64,000 nt of DNA. Source: Prolixibacteraceae bacterium (GTDB taxonomy: Bacteria > Bacteroidota > Bacteroidia > Bacteroidales > Prolixibacteraceae). Below the pieces are notes generated by a model. It did not search any database. It was not told the DNA's origin and was given only the letters and a program-made list of their open reading frames with translations. The position numbers and the translations under genes were made by a program. Of this stretch, positions 1 through 8,633 are shown in pieces. The DNA lies in NCBI GenBank assembly GCA_018648265.1, contig JABGRN010000004.1:62001-126000 (forward strand), read 5' to 3'. Position 1 is the first letter of the stretch. Each line of letters starts with the position of its first letter.

Positions 1-1266
1 TACACCGGATTAATAAATATTCCTCAAATACTAGTTTTTGTTACTTTAATTCTATCGATTGTTGTTTTGACAACCAGTGTAATTCCAATTTTAAAACTGA
101 TGAAAATTCAACCCAATCTGTTGTTGTCAAAAAATCTAAAAAGCAGAAATAAAAATAGTGTAACACAGTTATTTGTCACGCTACAATATGTTCTTTCCAT
201 TATTCTAATCATTTTAACCATTTCGATAATTCGCCAAACAAACTTTATGAAATATAAAGATTTGGGCTTTTCGGCTGAGAATATAATCGACCTGCGCATA
301 TACCATCTTAACAAAAGTCAGAAAACTGCACTTCGTGATGAACTTCGAAATAACCCTGGGATTATTAATCTTACGCTTACCGACAGAGATTATACGAGTG
401 GTCGTTCTTCAAATTTCATAAAAAACAAAAACGGGAAACTTTCTCAAACCAGATTATTAGATGTCGATAATAATTATATTTCTACGTTGAGTTTAAACCT
501 TACTCAAGGCGAAAATTTCACAGAAAGCAGTTCTACGAATCAATCTATAATTATAAATGAAAAGTTGTTGTCTTTTTTAGGTTTTAAAGAGGATGCAATT
601 GGGCAAATCGTTGATGTGGATGGACAAGATTATAGAATTACAGGAGTCGTTAAAGATTTTCATTACGATTCTATGAAAGAAGAAATTCAGCCGCTAATGT
701 TGTTGCCCCGAACGGAAGAAATTAAAAGGGGCAAATTCATTTTTATCAAATACAACCCTGCACAATTAAGTCAACTAATTCCATTTATTCAAAACACATG
801 GAAAAAAATTACACCGGATAAAGAACTGGATTTTCATTTCTGGGATGAACAACTTAACCAACGATATCAGGCAGAAGAAAGGTGGAGCCAAATAATTGCT
901 TACGCAGCAATAATTGCAATTATAATCTCATCGTTAGGACTTTTCGGATTAACATTAATGGTAATAAACCAACGTGTAAAAGAAATTGGCATTCGGAAAA
1001 TAAGTGGCGCAAAAATATCTGAAGTAATTACGATGTTGAATAAAGATTTTTTAAAAGGAGTAGCCATTGCTTTTGTAGTAGCCAGTCCGATTGCATATTA
1101 CGCCATGAATAAGTGGCTCGAAAACTTCGCCTACAAAACAACTTTAAGCTGGTGGATTTTTGCACTAGCAGGAGTGCTGGCTTTGGGAATTGCATTGTTA
1201 ACTGTTAGCTGGCAGAGCTGGAGGGCGGCAACGAGGAATCCGGTTGAGGCTTTGAGGTATGAATAG
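1..1266 (+). CDS. FtsX/MacB-type ABC permease P1, 5' end outside window
   Basis: Carboxy-terminal 421 residues of a permease of the MacB/FtsX (type VII ABC) superfamily. The frame is open from base 1, so the true start lies upstream. Visible parts are the last piece of the first membrane domain, a helix at about codons 57-79, the second periplasmic domain to about codon 298, a helix at 299-322, the cytoplasmic coupling motif KEIGIRKISGAK, two more helices and the ending NPVEALRYE. It lies 15 bp before P2 and is probably co-transcribed with it. Its tail differs slightly from the array consensus (ISGAKISEVITML, FLKGVAIAF), so it is a less homogenised member. The family identity is sure; the substrate cannot be read. 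Confidence 0.93.
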   Translation, partial: YTGLINIPQILVFVTLILSIVVLTTSVIPILKLMKIQPNLLLSKNLKSRNKNSVTQLFVTLQYVLSIILIILTISIIRQTNFMKYKDLGFSAENIIDLRIYHLNKSQKTALRDELRNNPGIINLTLTDRDYTSGRSSNFIKNKNGKLSQTRLLDVDNNYISTLSLNLTQGENFTESSSTNQSIIINEKLLSFLGFKEDAIGQIVDVDGQDYRITGVVKDFHYDSMKEEIQPLMLLPRTEEIKRGKFIFIKYNPAQLSQLIPFIQNTWKKITPDKELDFHFWDEQLNQRYQAEERWSQIIAYAAIIAIIISSLGLFGLTLMVINQRVKEIGIRKISGAKISEVITMLNKDFLKGVAIAFVVASPIAYYAMNKWLENFAYKTTLSWWIFALAGVLALGIALLTVSWQSWRAATRNPVEALRYE

Positions 1267-1281
1267 CAAAAAAACAACGGT

Positions 1282-3663
1282 ATGAAAAAACTAATATTTA
1301 TTTTTCGGTCACTAAGAAAAAATTTGAGACTTACCCTTATAAATGTTTTTTGCATGGCCTTAGGTCTTGCAGCAGCAGGAGTTATTCTAAGTTTTGTTTA
1401 CCAGGAATTTAATTACGACTCAGAGCATGTAAATTCAGAAACAATATTCCGAATAATTCAAAAAGATGGCGATCAGCAAAGTCCGTATACTTTTGCGCCA
1501 CTAGCCGAAGAACTAAAAGCGAATTTCCCGGAAATCGAAAATACAGTCAGAGTTAGTTTTTTTTACGGATACCTGGCCTGTTCAACATCAGAAAACAAAT
1601 TCAATGAGACCGGGGCTATTTTTGCCGACCCTGATTTTTTTAATCTATTTTCTTTTCCATTAATTAGCGGAAACAGCAAGGACTGCCTACTTTCTCCAAA
1701 CTCAGTTGTTATCTCGCAAAAGGCATCAAAAAAATACTTTGGCAACGAAGATCCTGTTGGGAAAAGTTTCAAAGTTGGCGAGCACAAAGAAATTATTGTA
1801 AGCGGTGTTTTTGAAGATTTTAAATCGAATTCAAATTTTCAGGGCGATTTAGTATTTCCGCTCGAAAAAATTTCAAAACTCACACAAATATGGATTGAAC
1901 CAAGCTGGAAACACGAAAGTGAAATTCATACGTTTGTATTGTTTTCAGATAATACCAACCCTGAGGAAATTTCAAAAAAATGCGAAAATTACATTTCAAA
2001 CTATATTGAGAATAGCAAACACGAACTTTCATTCCAACCCTTACAAAACATTCATGTTGAAAACCAGTTTTTCTGGGAATCGACACAACAAGCAAACGTT
2101 AGCTATTTGTTCATTTTTATTGCAGTTGCTGCAATAATTATATCTATTTCTGTTGCCAATTTTTTGTTTTTATATATCGGCACTACCTCGCAACGTACTG
2201 TAGATATAGGAATAAAAAAAGTGTGTGGGGCATCAAAATCAACTCTGTTTTTCGATTATTTAAAAGAAGTATTCGCCCTGTTTTTTATAAGTACTATAAT
2301 TGCCATTACTCTTTTTATTCTTTATAATTCTTTATTTGTAAAATCCTTTTCATTTCTTCCTCAAATCATCTTATTCGATTATAAACTTGGTATTCTTCTT
2401 TTTTCTATTCTAACTATAATTGCCTTATTGGCTGGAATTTATCCCTCCATGTTTTTATCATCGCATAAACCAGTTTCGCTTTTCAGCAGCAGTAAAAACA
2501 TTGGTATGGGAAGGTTGAAACTGGTCAACGTACTCGTAATCGCCCAATTTGCATTATGTATTACTTTAATAACCGGCACATTTGTAATGCATAAACAAAC
2601 CCGTTTTCTTGTAAAACAGGATATGGGATTTGCCAAAGAAGAACTGATTACAATTCCGCTGAATATGCATGTTGGCCATGGAATTTATAACGAAAGATTC
2701 AGTGTGTTTGCAGAGGAATTAAAAAAGAATTCGGGAATAAAAAACGTAACCCTTGGATTTTCAAGTCCGTCTTCATCGGGTATCGGTGAAAGTTTCCCCG
2801 ACTGGGAAGGGAAAACGGAAGACACAAAAGTTGAAATGTTCTGGTGTCCGGTTTCATTCAATTATTTTGAAACGCTGGGTCTGGAAATTGTTGAAGGACG
2901 TGCTTTTTCAGAAGAATTTCCCGGCGACGAGGTTAACTGGGATAAAAGAACATCAAACTATATAATAAATGAAAAAGCAGTTTCTGAAATGGGGATTGCC
3001 GATGCAATTGGAAAAGCATTTGAAATTTATGGTTTTAAAGGTCAAATAGTTGGCGTGGTTGAAGACTATAACTTTAAATCTTTACACACCGAAATTGCAC
3101 CAATGTTTTACCAGGTCAGCCCATTTTATTTAAATGAAATAATAGTAAGAGGCGATTTGAAAAATCCTGCAATTTTATCGGATATTGAAAATGTATGGGA
3201 CAAATTCGTACCTGAATATCCGCTTGACTTTGGATTTGTTTCCGATCAGATTTCAAAATTATACGAGCCTGAACAAAACCTTGCCAGCACTTTAAATATT
3301 TTTTCATTGATAGCAATTGCAATTGCCTGCATGGGATTGTTCACCTTAACCATCTTATCGATAAATCATCGTATCAAAGAAATTGGTATCCGCAAAGTTA
3401 ACGGAGCTAAAGTATCCGAAATCCTGAGTATGCTCAATAAAGACTTTATAAAATGGGTAGTCATAGCATTTGTGGTAGCCTGCCCAATTGCCTGGTACGC
3501 CATGGATAGGTGGCTCGAAGGCTTTGCCTACAAAACCACTTTAAGTTGGTGGATTTTTGCACTGGCAGGCGTGCTCGCTTTGGGTATTGCATTGTTAACG
3601 GTTAGTTGGCAAAGTTGGCGGGCGGCTACGAGGAATCCGGTGGAAGCTTTGAGACATGAATAA
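1282..3663 (+). CDS. FtsX/MacB-type ABC permease P2
   Basis: Inner-membrane ABC permease of 793 residues without its own ATPase. Predicted helices at about 19-42, 273-299, 327-350, 368-393, 414-436, 671-694, 721-741 and 755-776 enclose two periplasmic MacB_PCD-like domains (43-272 and 437-670). This is two MacB-like four-helix units fused in one chain. Coupling motifs follow helix 2 (DIGIKKVCGASK) and helix 6 (KEIGIRKVNGAK). The family works by moving lipoproteins, peptides or drugs in the envelope or by mechanotransmission, powered by a separate LolD/MacB-type ATPase. The ATG start is followed by a short basic segment and helix 1, as in the paralogues. The gap to P3 is 20 bp, which suggests an operon. 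The last residues are ALRHE instead of the usual ALRYE. Confidence 0.95.
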   Translation: MKKLIFIFRSLRKNLRLTLINVFCMALGLAAAGVILSFVYQEFNYDSEHVNSETIFRIIQKDGDQQSPYTFAPLAEELKANFPEIENTVRVSFFYGYLACSTSENKFNETGAIFADPDFFNLFSFPLISGNSKDCLLSPNSVVISQKASKKYFGNEDPVGKSFKVGEHKEIIVSGVFEDFKSNSNFQGDLVFPLEKISKLTQIWIEPSWKHESEIHTFVLFSDNTNPEEISKKCENYISNYIENSKHELSFQPLQNIHVENQFFWESTQQANVSYLFIFIAVAAIIISISVANFLFLYIGTTSQRTVDIGIKKVCGASKSTLFFDYLKEVFALFFISTIIAITLFILYNSLFVKSFSFLPQIILFDYKLGILLFSILTIIALLAGIYPSMFLSSHKPVSLFSSSKNIGMGRLKLVNVLVIAQFALCITLITGTFVMHKQTRFLVKQDMGFAKEELITIPLNMHVGHGIYNERFSVFAEELKKNSGIKNVTLGFSSPSSSGIGESFPDWEGKTEDTKVEMFWCPVSFNYFETLGLEIVEGRAFSEEFPGDEVNWDKRTSNYIINEKAVSEMGIADAIGKAFEIYGFKGQIVGVVEDYNFKSLHTEIAPMFYQVSPFYLNEIIVRGDLKNPAILSDIENVWDKFVPEYPLDFGFVSDQISKLYEPEQNLASTLNIFSLIAIAIACMGLFTLTILSINHRIKEIGIRKVNGAKVSEILSMLNKDFIKWVVIAFVVACPIAWYAMDRWLEGFAYKTTLSWWIFALAGVLALGIALLTVSWQSWRAATRNPVEALRHE

Positions 3664-3683
3664 TAAAATGTAAACAGCACATT

Positions 3684-5984
3684 ATGAGTAGATTAGTAAA
3701 ATTTTATTTTCGCTCACTTTTAAAAAGAAAAGTTTTATCTGTAATTACAATTGGTGGTTTTGCCATTAGTATGGCAGTTATTCTCTTACTATCTATTTAC
3801 GTTATCGAAGAAAAAAATGTTGACACAAATTACCCAAACTTCGACAATATTTATCGGATAAAAGTAGGAGAAAAGGCTGGGGTTCCTGAATCATTACTAG
3901 AAGAGGTTAACGGTAAAATTCCGGGTGTAGAAAACCTCTGTGTATATAGCTTACGTGAAAATTTGTTCGAAATAAATAACTCAAAACACAATGCAAAGTT
4001 TTTAGCGACTAACGATGAGTTTTTTGATATTTTCTCGTACGAGTACATTTATAAATCTGCCCCAACATTGAAAGTTGAAGACCATGTAATTCTTACACAT
4101 TCTTTTTGTAAAAAATGGTATGGAGATAAAAATCCTGTTGGTGAAACCTTTAAAAACGAATGGAACAAAGAATTAAAAATTGTTGGTGTAGTTACTGATC
4201 CACCAAACAATACCTCAATTGATTTTGATGTTATAGTTAGTTTAGAAAATGGGTTTGCTCACTGGGTAAACGACAAAGAAGACGACGTAAGACATCGTTT
4301 ATTCAAATCATTTATTCAACTTCAGGAAAATGTAGAACCTGAAACCGTTAGTTCTCAGCTTACTGAATTATTAAGCAGGTGGAATTTATTTAAAGATAAA
4401 CAAACCGTACTCCAATCTTTTCATCAGGTGTATTTCGATACCTCAGTGCAGGACGACCTGACACATTCAAATAAAGTAATGCTTTACTTGCTGGTTAGCA
4501 TTGGCGGAATTATTATGGTAATGACCATTTTTAACTACGTAAATCTCACCATTTCAACTGGGCAGCAACGAATTGGAGAAGTGGGTATTAAAAAAACTGC
4601 AGGTGCGGCTACGCGTAATATTTTTTCACAGTTTTTATCCGAAGCGTTATTGATTACTTTTTTATCATTTGGTTTAGCTGTCTTTCTTGCCATATTCTTT
4701 TCACCCATTTTATCAGAAATATTGGGTAAAGAAATTCTTATAAGCAATCTTTACCAAAAACCAGAGATATTTGCAACTGTTGTTCTCCTATTTTTTACAA
4801 CTGGAATAGTATCGGGCATTTCCCCGGCTATAACATTTTCGCGTTTAACTCCCCTGCAAATGATAACCAGAAAACATAAAATAAAAAGGAACAAAAATTA
4901 TGGGGCAATTGTAGCACTTCAATTTGTATTTACTATCTCCCTACTTATTTCTGTTTTTTTTATTGAAAAACAATTGGACTTTGTAAAACACAAAGAACTT
5001 GGTTTTAACAAAGAAATGATAGTGCGTGTACGGTTGAAAGGACAAGCACAATGGAAAGGACACGTTTTGAAAGAAAAACTACTTTCTAATCCACAAATTT
5101 TGTCGGCAGCAATAAGTCAGGGAAGTTTTATGGAATTTACAGGTTGGGATAGTAGAGAAATTGAAATAAATGGAGTAAAAAAGAATGTAGATTGGAGAAT
5201 GTTTGGTATCGATAATGATTTTATTGACCTCTTCGGACTAGAGATAGTAAAGGGAAGAAATATTGATAAAAAAATTACAAACTTCACTTGTTTGATTAAT
5301 GAAAAACTTCTTAAACACTATGGATGGGACAGTTTTGAAGGGAAAAAGATAATGCGTGGACAAGTAGAAGTGATTGGAGTTGTAAAAGATTTTCATTTTG
5401 ATGATTTACATCGCGAGATTGGTTTTTTGGTATTGACAGGCGGAGGTGGTGGAGATGTATTAAACATTAAAATTTCTGGTAATATACAAGAAAACCTGAA
5501 GTTTATAGAAAAGTGTTATGCCGAGTTCGACCCTTCATCTGATATGGATCTGGCATTTTATGATGACTGGATTCAAAACATGTATGAACAGGAAGAAAAA
5601 CAAGCAAGAGCGGTTAAAATATTTGCCTTGTTTGCCATAATAATTTCGTGCCTGGGCTTAATTGGTCTTATTGAACAAATAGCAACAAACAAAATCAAAG
5701 AAATTGGCATCAGAAAAGTTAACGGAGCCAAAGTATCCGAAATTCTCAGCATGCTCAACAAAGACTTTATAAAATGGGTAGCAATAGCATTTGTAGTAGC
5801 CTGTCCAATTGCATATTTCGCCATGAATAAATGGCTCGAAAACTTTGCCTACAAAACCACTTTAAGTTGGTGGATTTTTGCATTGGCGGGAATGTTGGCT
5901 TTGGGAATTGCACTGTTAACCGTTAGCTGGCAGAGTTGGCGAGCGGCGACTAGGAATCCGGTTGAGGCACTCAGATACGAATAA
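3684..5984 (+). CDS. FtsX/MacB-type ABC permease P3
   Basis: 766-residue paralogue with the same eight-helix, two-periplasmic-domain plan as P2 and no ATPase domain. Helix 1 lies at about 18-41. The first coupling loop reads EVGIKKTAGAATRN and the second KEIGIRKVNGAKVSEIL. I count only 5 differences to P4 in the last 95 residues, whereas the first 95 residues of P3 and P4 are hardly alignable. It is shorter than its neighbours because the second periplasmic domain is compact and carries a glycine run (TGGGGGD) near residue 583. It follows P2 by 20 bp and precedes P4 by 43 bp, so it probably belongs to the same transcript. Substrate unknown. Confidence 0.95.
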   Translation: MSRLVKFYFRSLLKRKVLSVITIGGFAISMAVILLLSIYVIEEKNVDTNYPNFDNIYRIKVGEKAGVPESLLEEVNGKIPGVENLCVYSLRENLFEINNSKHNAKFLATNDEFFDIFSYEYIYKSAPTLKVEDHVILTHSFCKKWYGDKNPVGETFKNEWNKELKIVGVVTDPPNNTSIDFDVIVSLENGFAHWVNDKEDDVRHRLFKSFIQLQENVEPETVSSQLTELLSRWNLFKDKQTVLQSFHQVYFDTSVQDDLTHSNKVMLYLLVSIGGIIMVMTIFNYVNLTISTGQQRIGEVGIKKTAGAATRNIFSQFLSEALLITFLSFGLAVFLAIFFSPILSEILGKEILISNLYQKPEIFATVVLLFFTTGIVSGISPAITFSRLTPLQMITRKHKIKRNKNYGAIVALQFVFTISLLISVFFIEKQLDFVKHKELGFNKEMIVRVRLKGQAQWKGHVLKEKLLSNPQILSAAISQGSFMEFTGWDSREIEINGVKKNVDWRMFGIDNDFIDLFGLEIVKGRNIDKKITNFTCLINEKLLKHYGWDSFEGKKIMRGQVEVIGVVKDFHFDDLHREIGFLVLTGGGGGDVLNIKISGNIQENLKFIEKCYAEFDPSSDMDLAFYDDWIQNMYEQEEKQARAVKIFALFAIIISCLGLIGLIEQIATNKIKEIGIRKVNGAKVSEILSMLNKDFIKWVAIAFVVACPIAYFAMNKWLENFAYKTTLSWWIFALAGMLALGIALLTVSWQSWRAATRNPVEALRYE

Positions 5985-6027
5985 TCAAAATCAATCATAG
6001 AATAGAATAAATCAAAGTTCAAGACAA

Positions 6028-8424
6028 ATGTTAAAACACTACATAAAAACTGCCTTCCGAAACTTCCGCAGCAACCGACTGATTTTTGCCGGAAGTATTG
6101 TAACCGTATTTCTTTGTGTACTTTGTATTTCGTTGCTGTTTACGTACGTACACAACGAACTTACCATGGATGACTTCCACAAAAACGAGGAGAATATTTT
6201 TGCAATGACAGTAAAACAATCTCCCGAAAGTCTGTTAGAACTTGCCCAAGCCTCCAGATATTTCGATTTTGAATACAAGAATTATCCCGAAATTGAAAGC
6301 CTTGTAAATATTGCAAAATACAATAAAGGAGAGTTAAAGTTTATATGTAATGAATCGACATTTTCACCCGAAGGACTTATCGCAGACAGCACTTTTTTTG
6401 AGGTTTTTGATTTCAATTTAAGTGTGGGAGATAAACATACAATTTTGTATAATTCATATGCAGCAATATTAACAAAAGACTTTGCTAAAAAGATTTTTGG
6501 GAAAGAAGATCCAATTGGGAAAAATATAAAAGTCATTTCCCGAAGAGAAAACTTGTTTACAGTTAAGGGAATAGTTGAATCACCTCCATCTAACAGTTCA
6601 ATTACTTTCGATTTTATATTGTCCTCAAATAATCGGGGTTTTAGCCGTTCTGGAGCAGATTTTATTCTTGTGAATAACAATTTTAATACTGACCAATTTT
6701 CAGGAAAAATAAAGCATATTGGACATATTCACAGTCAGTTTAAAAACAGTGTTGCCGGAGTAATGCCATTAAAAGAGATTTATTTTAAAAGTCAGAATAT
6801 CAAGCACAAACATATTTTCTCAAAATCAGGCGATAAAAAAAGCTTGAAAATCTTGTTTGCGATAATAGGTGTGATTTTTATTATTTCAGTACTTAATTTT
6901 TCAAACCTTCAAATTATAAATATTAATTCTTCAATTAAAAATATTGGTATTAATAAAATTACCGGTGCTGGGAGGATACATATTTTTTACCAAAAAATAA
7001 CCGAAATTTTATTGCTGATTTTAATCACTTCGATTTTAATTACAGTCGCCTTTCATTTTGTTTTATCTTATTTTAATCAATTTACAGGAGTGGAGCTTTC
7101 TCCTGATATTTGGAAGATACTTATTTTAAATATATCAATTCTTCTCATTCTTATTGGAGTTGCAATGGTATATCCTACCATTGTATTTTTAAGAATTCCT
7201 ATTACAAGAAGCCTGAAAAATCAGTTTTTTGCAGAAACCAAATTGGCAGGGCGAAAGGTAGTGGCAACTGTTCAGTTTGCACTTTCGTTTGTATTGTTAA
7301 TTGCCTCAATAGTGGTGGTTGAGCAGCTAGATTTAATGCTAAATAAAGACCTTGGGATAACTTGTACTAACACCATGCGTCTTGATTTTTTTCAAATGCC
7401 CCCACTTGGTAGTAGCAATGAAGAAAGACTGCAAAAAAGAGAGACCGATAATAAAAATTACCAGGTTGTAAATAATGAATTAAAATCACAAAGTTTTATA
7501 AAGGTACATGCACAAGGAATATCGCCATTAAAACCATCCAAAATGCCATGGAAACTAAAAGGTGGAGAAAAAGATTTTACTACTGAAAATAGCTTGTCAG
7601 TTACTCCTGAATATATCGAGCTATTGGACTTAACTATTGTTGAAGGGCGTTTTTTTGATAGAGAAAAGGACAAATCAAGGGGAAATAAAATAGTGATTAA
7701 TGAAGCGGCAAAAAAACTTTGGAACATTCATGATATTTCAAACGCCAAAATATTGAATAAATATTGGTCAATTCCACAAATGGGAGCAGAAGACGGATAT
7801 CAGGTTATTGGGGTTGTAAAGGACTTTAATTCAGAACATTTATCTGTTACCCCAAGACCGTTGATGATGTTGTATTTCGACGATAAATTTTTGGATTTTA
7901 TGATTCAGTTTGAATCCGGGTCGAAACAGGCAGGTATCAATTTTGTTCAGGAATTATTCAACAAGGTTAATCCAGAAGAAACTTTTCAATATTCTTTTCT
8001 TGATGATGAAATTGAAACACTTTATCAAAAGGAAAAACGTCTGAGCCAAATTTATATCCTTTTCACCATTATTGCTTTCCTAATTTCGGCGACTGGCTTG
8101 TTTGCCATTGCCCTTTACGACACAAAAAAACGTACTAAAGAAATCGGTATCCGAAAAGTAAACGGTGCCAAAGTTTCCGAAATACTGAGTATGCTCAACA
8201 AAGACTTTATAAAATGGGTAGCCATAGCATTTGTAGTTGCCTGCCCAATTGCATATTACGCCATGGATAAATGGCTCGAAAACTTCGCCTATAAAACTGC
8301 ACTTAGTTGGTGGATATTTGCTCTGTCAGGGGTGCTGGCTTTGGGAATTGCACTGTTAACGGTTAGTTGGCAGAGTTGGCGAGCAGCTACAAGGAATCCA
8401 GTTGAAGCATTGAGGTATGAATAA
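6028..8424 (+). CDS. FtsX/MacB-type ABC permease P4
   Basis: 798-residue permease of the same fused two-unit type. Helix 1 lies at about 20-42, and the first coupling loop is degenerate (NIGINKITGAGRI), while the second is the array consensus KEIGIRKVNGAK. The second periplasmic domain carries an extra polar stretch near residues 448-475 (SSNEERLQKRE and following). The tail is one of the most typical of the array, ending NPVEALRYE. It is the last gene of the tightly spaced group P1-P4: a 209-bp gap with a G/C-rich hairpin follows, so a transcript may end here. Substrate unknown. Confidence 0.95.
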   Translation: MLKHYIKTAFRNFRSNRLIFAGSIVTVFLCVLCISLLFTYVHNELTMDDFHKNEENIFAMTVKQSPESLLELAQASRYFDFEYKNYPEIESLVNIAKYNKGELKFICNESTFSPEGLIADSTFFEVFDFNLSVGDKHTILYNSYAAILTKDFAKKIFGKEDPIGKNIKVISRRENLFTVKGIVESPPSNSSITFDFILSSNNRGFSRSGADFILVNNNFNTDQFSGKIKHIGHIHSQFKNSVAGVMPLKEIYFKSQNIKHKHIFSKSGDKKSLKILFAIIGVIFIISVLNFSNLQIININSSIKNIGINKITGAGRIHIFYQKITEILLLILITSILITVAFHFVLSYFNQFTGVELSPDIWKILILNISILLILIGVAMVYPTIVFLRIPITRSLKNQFFAETKLAGRKVVATVQFALSFVLLIASIVVVEQLDLMLNKDLGITCTNTMRLDFFQMPPLGSSNEERLQKRETDNKNYQVVNNELKSQSFIKVHAQGISPLKPSKMPWKLKGGEKDFTTENSLSVTPEYIELLDLTIVEGRFFDREKDKSRGNKIVINEAAKKLWNIHDISNAKILNKYWSIPQMGAEDGYQVIGVVKDFNSEHLSVTPRPLMMLYFDDKFLDFMIQFESGSKQAGINFVQELFNKVNPEETFQYSFLDDEIETLYQKEKRLSQIYILFTIIAFLISATGLFAIALYDTKKRTKEIGIRKVNGAKVSEILSMLNKDFIKWVAIAFVVACPIAYYAMDKWLENFAYKTALSWWIFALSGVLALGIALLTVSWQSWRAATRNPVEALRYE

Positions 8425-8457
8425 AAGCCTCCCCAACCCCTCCCAAGGAGGGGCTTT
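8425..8457 (+). terminator. G/C-rich hairpin after P4, possible terminator
   Basis: Directly after the P4 stop codon. CCCCTCC and GGAGGGG (8437-8453) can form a 7-bp stem with a CAA loop, followed by CTTTA. The same architecture appears after the ATPase gene at 55891-55907. It belongs to the family of palindromic intergenic repeats of this genome; a terminator role is an inference from its position. Confidence 0.5.
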
Positions 8458-8537
8458 AGAGACTACCAAATTTGGAGTGCTGTGCTTTTAAGAAATTTAG
8501 AGATGCAAAAGGAAATAACAAATACGTAGAATCCAAA

Positions 8538-8563
8538 AGTCCCCTTTAGGGGATTTAGGGGTT
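8538..8563 (+). repeat. Palindromic intergenic repeat (CCCCTTTAGGGG type)
   Basis: Core AGTCCCCTTTAGGGGATTT followed by AGGGGTT. The half CCCCT/AGGGG is self-complementary. Related copies lie at 11121, 14195, 17139 and 55149, with a T or C in the middle (CTTTAG or CTTCAG). In this copy the permease-tail remnant follows within 10 bp. Confidence 0.8.
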
Positions 8564-8571
8564 AAGAAAAG

Positions 8572-8608
8572 CCAGCAACGCTGGATTGAAGCTCTCCGAT
8601 ATGAATAA
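8572..8608 (+). pseudogene. Orphan permease 3'-end fragment R1
   Basis: Codons from 8582 read W-IEALRYE-stop, the signature end of the neighbouring permeases, but no permease frame continues upstream; the preceding bases are a palindromic repeat. The fragment starts near CAGCAACG, which resembles the codons for the AAT of RAATRNP, and then skips the RNP codons. It is either a scar of a deleted permease or a duplicated target end of an inserted repeat cassette. Nearly the same fragment is at 11153-11190. Confidence 0.7.
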
Positions 8609-8633
8609 TGAATAAATGAAAATTTTACGATAA

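Noticed and set aside
6282-6680. 132-codon minus-strand frame inside P4
   Set aside because: Shadow of the permease in another frame, like many others opposite the permease genes; no start context or family motif.
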